Positions 61,101 through 64,000 of a stretch of 64,000 bases of DNA are shown here, piece by piece. Within the stretch, counting starts at the first letter, position 1; every line of letters starts with the position of its first letter. A model generated the notes under the pieces. It was given only the letters and a program-made list of their open reading frames with translations, had not been told where the DNA came from and made no database searches. The translations under genes were made by a program, and so were the position numbers. Location: NCBI RefSeq assembly GCF_016009175.1, contig NZ_JADUCM010000008.1:62001-126000 (forward strand), given 5' to 3'. The stretch is from Pseudomonas alkylphenolica. GTDB lineage: Bacteria > Pseudomonadota > Gammaproteobacteria > Pseudomonadales > Pseudomonadaceae.

Positions 61101-62649
61101 GGAGCGCGACTATTTCATGCGCTGCCTGATCGATTGCTGGCGACATAGAACGACCACGGGACCAGCCGGTGCGGAGGGCGTGCAAAATTACCGGTTTGCC
61201 ATGTTTGCCGCCGCCCCTGGCGTCTTGCCGACGCTCCCGGCCGATGTCAGCTTTGGCCATGTTTCGGAACTGGCCTTGATGGGCATGGAGTTGCAGGACA
61301 TACCGACGAGCTTCCTGCGCGCATTCAGCAACATCAGGATTCTGGAACTCAACGGCAACCGGCTTGCGCGGGTACCGTCGGGCCTCTCGCAGCTTGAGCA
61401 CCTGCGCGAGCTGGACATGTTCAACAACCGAATCGTGCTGGATGCTGACCAGGCCAGGTTACTGTCCCAGTCCGAGTCCCTCGAATACCTGAATCTGTCG
61501 TTCAATCCATTGGGGCGCGGCTTTTCCCTTGTCGCCCTGACACGCCTGCGCCGGTTGCACTTGCGCAATACGCACCTGACCGAATTGCCGGCGGGCGTGC
61601 TGGACGCGTCCGAACTGATGCTGGTCGACTTGCGCGACAATCGCATCAGCGCATTGCCGCGGCGATTTCATCGGGCGCCGATATGGACCCGGCGGATGAT
61701 CCTGCTGTGGGGCAACCCGTTGAACGCGCAGGACGCGCAGCGTCTGCAGGCGGCCGTGCCACCGCTGGGCGAAGTAGTCGCCGAGGGCTCGATCTCTGCC
61801 CGGCAACGCTGGCTCGATGCGGTGAACAGCCTGGCGCGCGATGAGTTGTCGTCGGTCTGGGAGGTGATGGAGATGGAGCCCAGGAGCGATGACTTTTTTC
61901 AGCTGCTGGGGCGTTTGCTGGACACGGCAGACTTCCGGCGACGTAGCGAGGCCCTGGCCGATCGGGTGTTCACCCTGCTGCAGTGGATGCGCGAGCATGC
62001 CAGCCTGCGCGAGGAGATCTTCTCTCAGGTCACCCAGCAATTGACCTGCCAGGACAGCGTAGCCTTGTGCTTCAGCAACCTGGAATTGCGCATGCTGGTC
62101 TGGCGAGCGCGCCTAGACGCTGTGGCGGGAGACCAGCAGGGCGCATTGCTGCACCTGGGGCGGCAACTGTGGCGCCTGGACCAGGTCGACCGGATAGCGC
62201 TGGAGGACATTCAGGCGCGCCGTGCGGCGGGTAGCAATCCTGACGAGATCGAAGTAGGGCTGGCCTACCGGGTGGCCCTGCGCGATGCGCTTGATCTGCC
62301 CGCACAACCTGGCGATATGTTGTTTGCTGAAGTCGCAGGGGTTGATGAGGCGCGTATCGAACGGGCGCGCAACCAGGTACTGAACACTGAAACAACCGAG
62401 CAACTGGCAGCATCGCTGGTGCAGCGCGAATTTTGGCAAGAGCACCTGCAACGCACCGAACAGGCGCGTCTTGAAGTAGTCGATGCGCCCTTTCACGAAC
62501 GCTTGAACGCACTGCTGGAGGAGGCAGAAAGCGTACCGGAGGTCGAGTACCTGGTCCGTGTCAACGCGGTCAATGATGAGCGCCAGGTCGCACGTCAGGC
62601 CTTGCTGTTGCAACTGACGCGTGAGGCACTGACGCAGGACCCGGTGTAG
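58150..62649 (+). CDS. Giant LRR protein with NEL-type E3 ubiquitin ligase domain (copy 2)
   Basis: A 1499-residue paralogue of the gene at 22679-27121, colinear along its whole length. The DUF6543/dermonecrotic-toxin-like N-terminal region (1 to about 1000) has a hydrophobic segment at about 395-430 (GWALLNLAGFFVPVIGAALL). Leucine-rich repeats lie at about 1040-1200 (RILELNGNRLARVPSGL, LEYLNLSFNPLGRG, LMLVDLRDNRISALP). The NEL domain has Cys1300-Gln-Asp1302 in QLTCQDSVALCF followed by NLELRMLVWRARL. No signal peptide is visible. GGAGG is 8 bases before the ATG. It is divergent from the T6SS operon. It probably modifies host proteins with ubiquitin once delivered; the delivery route is not shown by the sequence. 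Confidence 0.85.
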   Translation: METLPKPAPATQDTLDLEQSFQDHFIAGRLPTWLRSATPEHMAKLGPALRQSLQIRQRIHTVLERIEGIDGFALGRLEQALEQHLNETFNVQRWTFIAGHREPVINAQPVGAHLTEVVYADVPLLEAALRNFTAEEATAQGQPRGNRLSSSRLGQVKPPSAVEFAGICRTLDLGGQYQQHLDNVLLSPTPDGQSVAALLGDSHRHGMLVDAYKARLNNVLSEDELQLIVGLCADGKPPRLQDKPVVAKQLRLLGCNLEQIVVLDVIDEGLLRNTSARVLVHVPGDPNGAWSAFTSLQRLANELGRRLRTDSYQRFFSRFVRRRDSQQFFSVVIPAYKDLAIWANYTLDEHLRAYSGPLFDTLGQARIEQIKDDAAMIAVPVSDLDRAVQQAHDQRLKAEGWALLNLAGFFVPVIGAALLAVTAWELLGEVYHGVEAWHDGDTNEALDHLAQVATDLAIMGVTAVGIGVAQRLWTRSTWVDSLVPAQMNDGTTRLCSPAWEAFRSAPPAPEAIVDEAGIHRLGDDQAWVEMDGHYYPVVQRASDSRWQLRPRAGVGPRLCHNGAGAWRLWYEQPAQWRDSHYLFRRLGGRFRELDDEQIDQVLLAHGMQADQLRALHVEGRAPAAALADSVLRFRLDQRIRTVISALRSGVRSDDGIVLQHARSLPAARELSDQDLAELTWRNRRLVFQRVYDAQQASATPHTTALRRNFPSLHEPAARELLRAAAVADRQQLMERARVPLRLGEAARVQSSRIRQARVFEAFYLDTPQNADLARVALAMLEHLPGGATMRWRLFEGGSGGPQLLVVGAGSRQVDLVHLAGRFQRLDAQGRAQGDAGELFDVLASAHDDHQRNAIGVSEPFAHNLRVLLGRQAVNRREQVAQLLGGHRARGWFRAPQRLIDGRVGYPLSGRGAAGGGPRPLALFAMIRELYPSFTDTQVLAWLNDVRHAQLDVNTEITRLGNELASLDSHLQQWSAQVTRADVREERDYFMRCLIDCWRHRTTTGPAGAEGVQNYRFAMFAAAPGVLPTLPADVSFGHVSELALMGMELQDIPTSFLRAFSNIRILELNGNRLARVPSGLSQLEHLRELDMFNNRIVLDADQARLLSQSESLEYLNLSFNPLGRGFSLVALTRLRRLHLRNTHLTELPAGVLDASELMLVDLRDNRISALPRRFHRAPIWTRRMILLWGNPLNAQDAQRLQAAVPPLGEVVAEGSISARQRWLDAVNSLARDELSSVWEVMEMEPRSDDFFQLLGRLLDTADFRRRSEALADRVFTLLQWMREHASLREEIFSQVTQQLTCQDSVALCFSNLELRMLVWRARLDAVAGDQQGALLHLGRQLWRLDQVDRIALEDIQARRAAGSNPDEIEVGLAYRVALRDALDLPAQPGDMLFAEVAGVDEARIERARNQVLNTETTEQLAASLVQREFWQEHLQRTEQARLEVVDAPFHERLNALLEEAESVPEVEYLVRVNAVNDERQVARQALLLQLTREALTQDPV

Positions 62650-62746
62650 CGTTGGTGTTGGCCCGCTGACCCGTTGCAACTGGCCCTGTCGGGTGTTGGG
62701 TCGTCCCCTTAGAGTCCTGCCAACGGAAGCTCAAGGGGTCGGCACT

Positions 62747-63469
62747 ATGTTCATGTTTCTGGCGTTCGCCGCCGGTGTGGTCCGCGGTTACAGCGGCTTT
62801 GGTTTCGCCATGGTCCTGACGTTGGGCCTGCTTGCCAGCCTGGCGCCGGCCCAGGTAATCCCCGTGGTGTTGATGCTCGATCTGTTGTGCAGTGTCAGCC
62901 TGTGGCCCAATGCATTGGCGACATGTCACCCCCGGGTGGGTATGCGCCTGGTCATCGGCATGCTGCTGGCGGTGCCATTGGGCGCCCTGGCCCTGGCCAG
63001 GCTTCCCGGGTACTGGATGGCGCCGGTAACCGCCGCAATGTGCCTGGTCGGTGGCGTGCTGGTATTGATCAGGCCCGCTGCGGGCCGGGCACCCAAGACG
63101 CTGGCGAGCCATTGGGCGTTGCCAGCGGGGTTGGTGTCGGGGCTGGCCACGGCAATGGCCTCGGCAGGCGGCCCGCCGCTGGTGGTTTATCTGTTGCGCA
63201 GTGGCTTGTCGACGGCGAGTGTGCGCGGCACGGCGATCATCTTTTTTGCCGTCAGCAGTGCCAGTGCGCTAACAAGTCTGTGGCTTCTGCAGGCGCTGAA
63301 CCGTACGCAGGTAGACCTCGCCGTGTCGCTGTTGCTGCCGGCGCTGGCGGGCAACCTGTTGGGGCAATGGCTGTTCCGGCGCAAGCCGATGTCACTGCAG
63401 ACGGTGATCGGCGTGCTTCTGGTGGTGTTATCCGGCGCAACCCTGATCAACGCCCTCGTCACGCCATAA
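62747..63469 (+). CDS. TauE/SafE family membrane permease
   Basis: A 240-residue protein with about eight membrane helices and the TauE/SafE (DUF81) signature: an N-terminal FAAGVVRGYSGFGFAMVLTL half and a second GLVSGLATAMASAGGPPLVV half. These proteins export or import sulfite, sulfonates or other organic anions; the substrate here is unknown. The start at 62747 follows AAGGGG by about 8 bases. No operon partner is present. A strong terminator follows. Confidence 0.85.
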   Translation: MFMFLAFAAGVVRGYSGFGFAMVLTLGLLASLAPAQVIPVVLMLDLLCSVSLWPNALATCHPRVGMRLVIGMLLAVPLGALALARLPGYWMAPVTAAMCLVGGVLVLIRPAAGRAPKTLASHWALPAGLVSGLATAMASAGGPPLVVYLLRSGLSTASVRGTAIIFFAVSSASALTSLWLLQALNRTQVDLAVSLLLPALAGNLLGQWLFRRKPMSLQTVIGVLLVVLSGATLINALVTP

Positions 63470-63471
63470 AG

Positions 63472-63510
63472 AAAACGCACCGTGGCCTCAGGGCCAGCGG
63501 TGCGTTTTTT
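63472..63510. terminator. Bidirectional intrinsic terminator
   Basis: AAAACGCACCG (from 63472) pairs with CGGTGCGTTTTTT (to 63510) around a GC-rich loop. A tracts on the left and T tracts on the right allow it to work for both converging genes, the permease and the dehydrogenase. Confidence 0.85.
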
Positions 63511-63534
63511 GAATGGGCCGGATCTACGCCCTCA

Positions 63535-64000
<466 letters not shown>

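Noticed and set aside
30559..62745. Attachment-site duplication of tRNA-Phe marking a classical integrative island
   Set aside because: No second copy of the tRNA 3' end and no integrase gene were found within the window; the same holds for tRNA-Gly.

Overview
The window is a high-GC Gammaproteobacterial chromosome segment from a Pseudomonas of the fluorescens/putida type. The evidence is a gacA-uvrC-pgsA-tRNA-Gly block, an alginate-type operon, a cellulose secretion gene (bcsC), REP-type palindromes and an HSI-II-like type VI secretion system (T6SS). The encoded functions (c-di-GMP-controlled exopolysaccharides, Gac signalling, antibacterial secretion, host-style E3 ligase toxins) fit a plant- or soil-associated lifestyle.

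Layout. 1-3.9 kb: the end of bcsC, two GNAT acetyltransferases, a PiT phosphate transporter, a DUF488 protein and a REP cluster. 3.9-18.2 kb (minus strand): an alginate-type operon in the order algD-alg8-alg44-algK-algE-algI-algJ-algF-algX-algL-algG. The usual Pseudomonas order is D-8-44-K-E-G-X-L-I-J-F-A; here the G-X-L and I-J-F blocks are exchanged, X-L-G is internally reordered, and no algA follows. The AlgG homologue has lost the DPHD epimerase motif. 18.2-22.6 kb: an AT-rich algD upstream region, an XRE regulator, gacA (TTG start), uvrC, pgsA and tRNA-Gly(GCC).

22.7-30.6 kb (minus strand): a 1480-residue leucine-rich-repeat protein with a NEL-type E3 ubiquitin ligase domain, a small ORF, a candidate plus-strand small RNA, an atypical methyl-accepting chemotaxis protein and then tRNA-Phe(GAA). 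30.9-57.8 kb: T6SS. hcp stands alone on the plus strand behind a sigma-54-like promoter. The rest is one minus-strand operon: tssA-B-C-E-PAAR-tssF-tssG-clpV-sigma54 activator-vgrG-DUF4123 adaptor-three tandem lipoprotein immunity genes-lipase effector-tssM-phosphatase-kinase-effector-immunity. Compared with HSI-II, the place normally held by fha-tssJ-tssK-tssL is taken by the vgrG/lipase/immunity module, and those four core genes are absent from the window. 58.1-62.6 kb (plus strand): a second, 1499-residue NEL E3 ligase paralogue that shares its leader sequence with the first. 62.7-64 kb: a TauE/SafE permease and the end of a short-chain dehydrogenase.

How the parts work together. Alg44 keeps an intact PilZ motif, so the alginate-like polymer should respond to c-di-GMP, as cellulose does. 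GacA is the global regulator that in pseudomonads controls exopolysaccharide and T6SS through Rsm RNAs (established knowledge; no such link is visible here). The T6SS would deliver a periplasm-acting lipase, countered by outer-membrane lipoprotein immunities, and a second effector whose immunity protein has no export signal and so probably protects the cytoplasm. It needs TssJ/K/L from elsewhere in the genome. The two NEL proteins look like eukaryote-directed effectors; whether the T6SS exports them is unknown.
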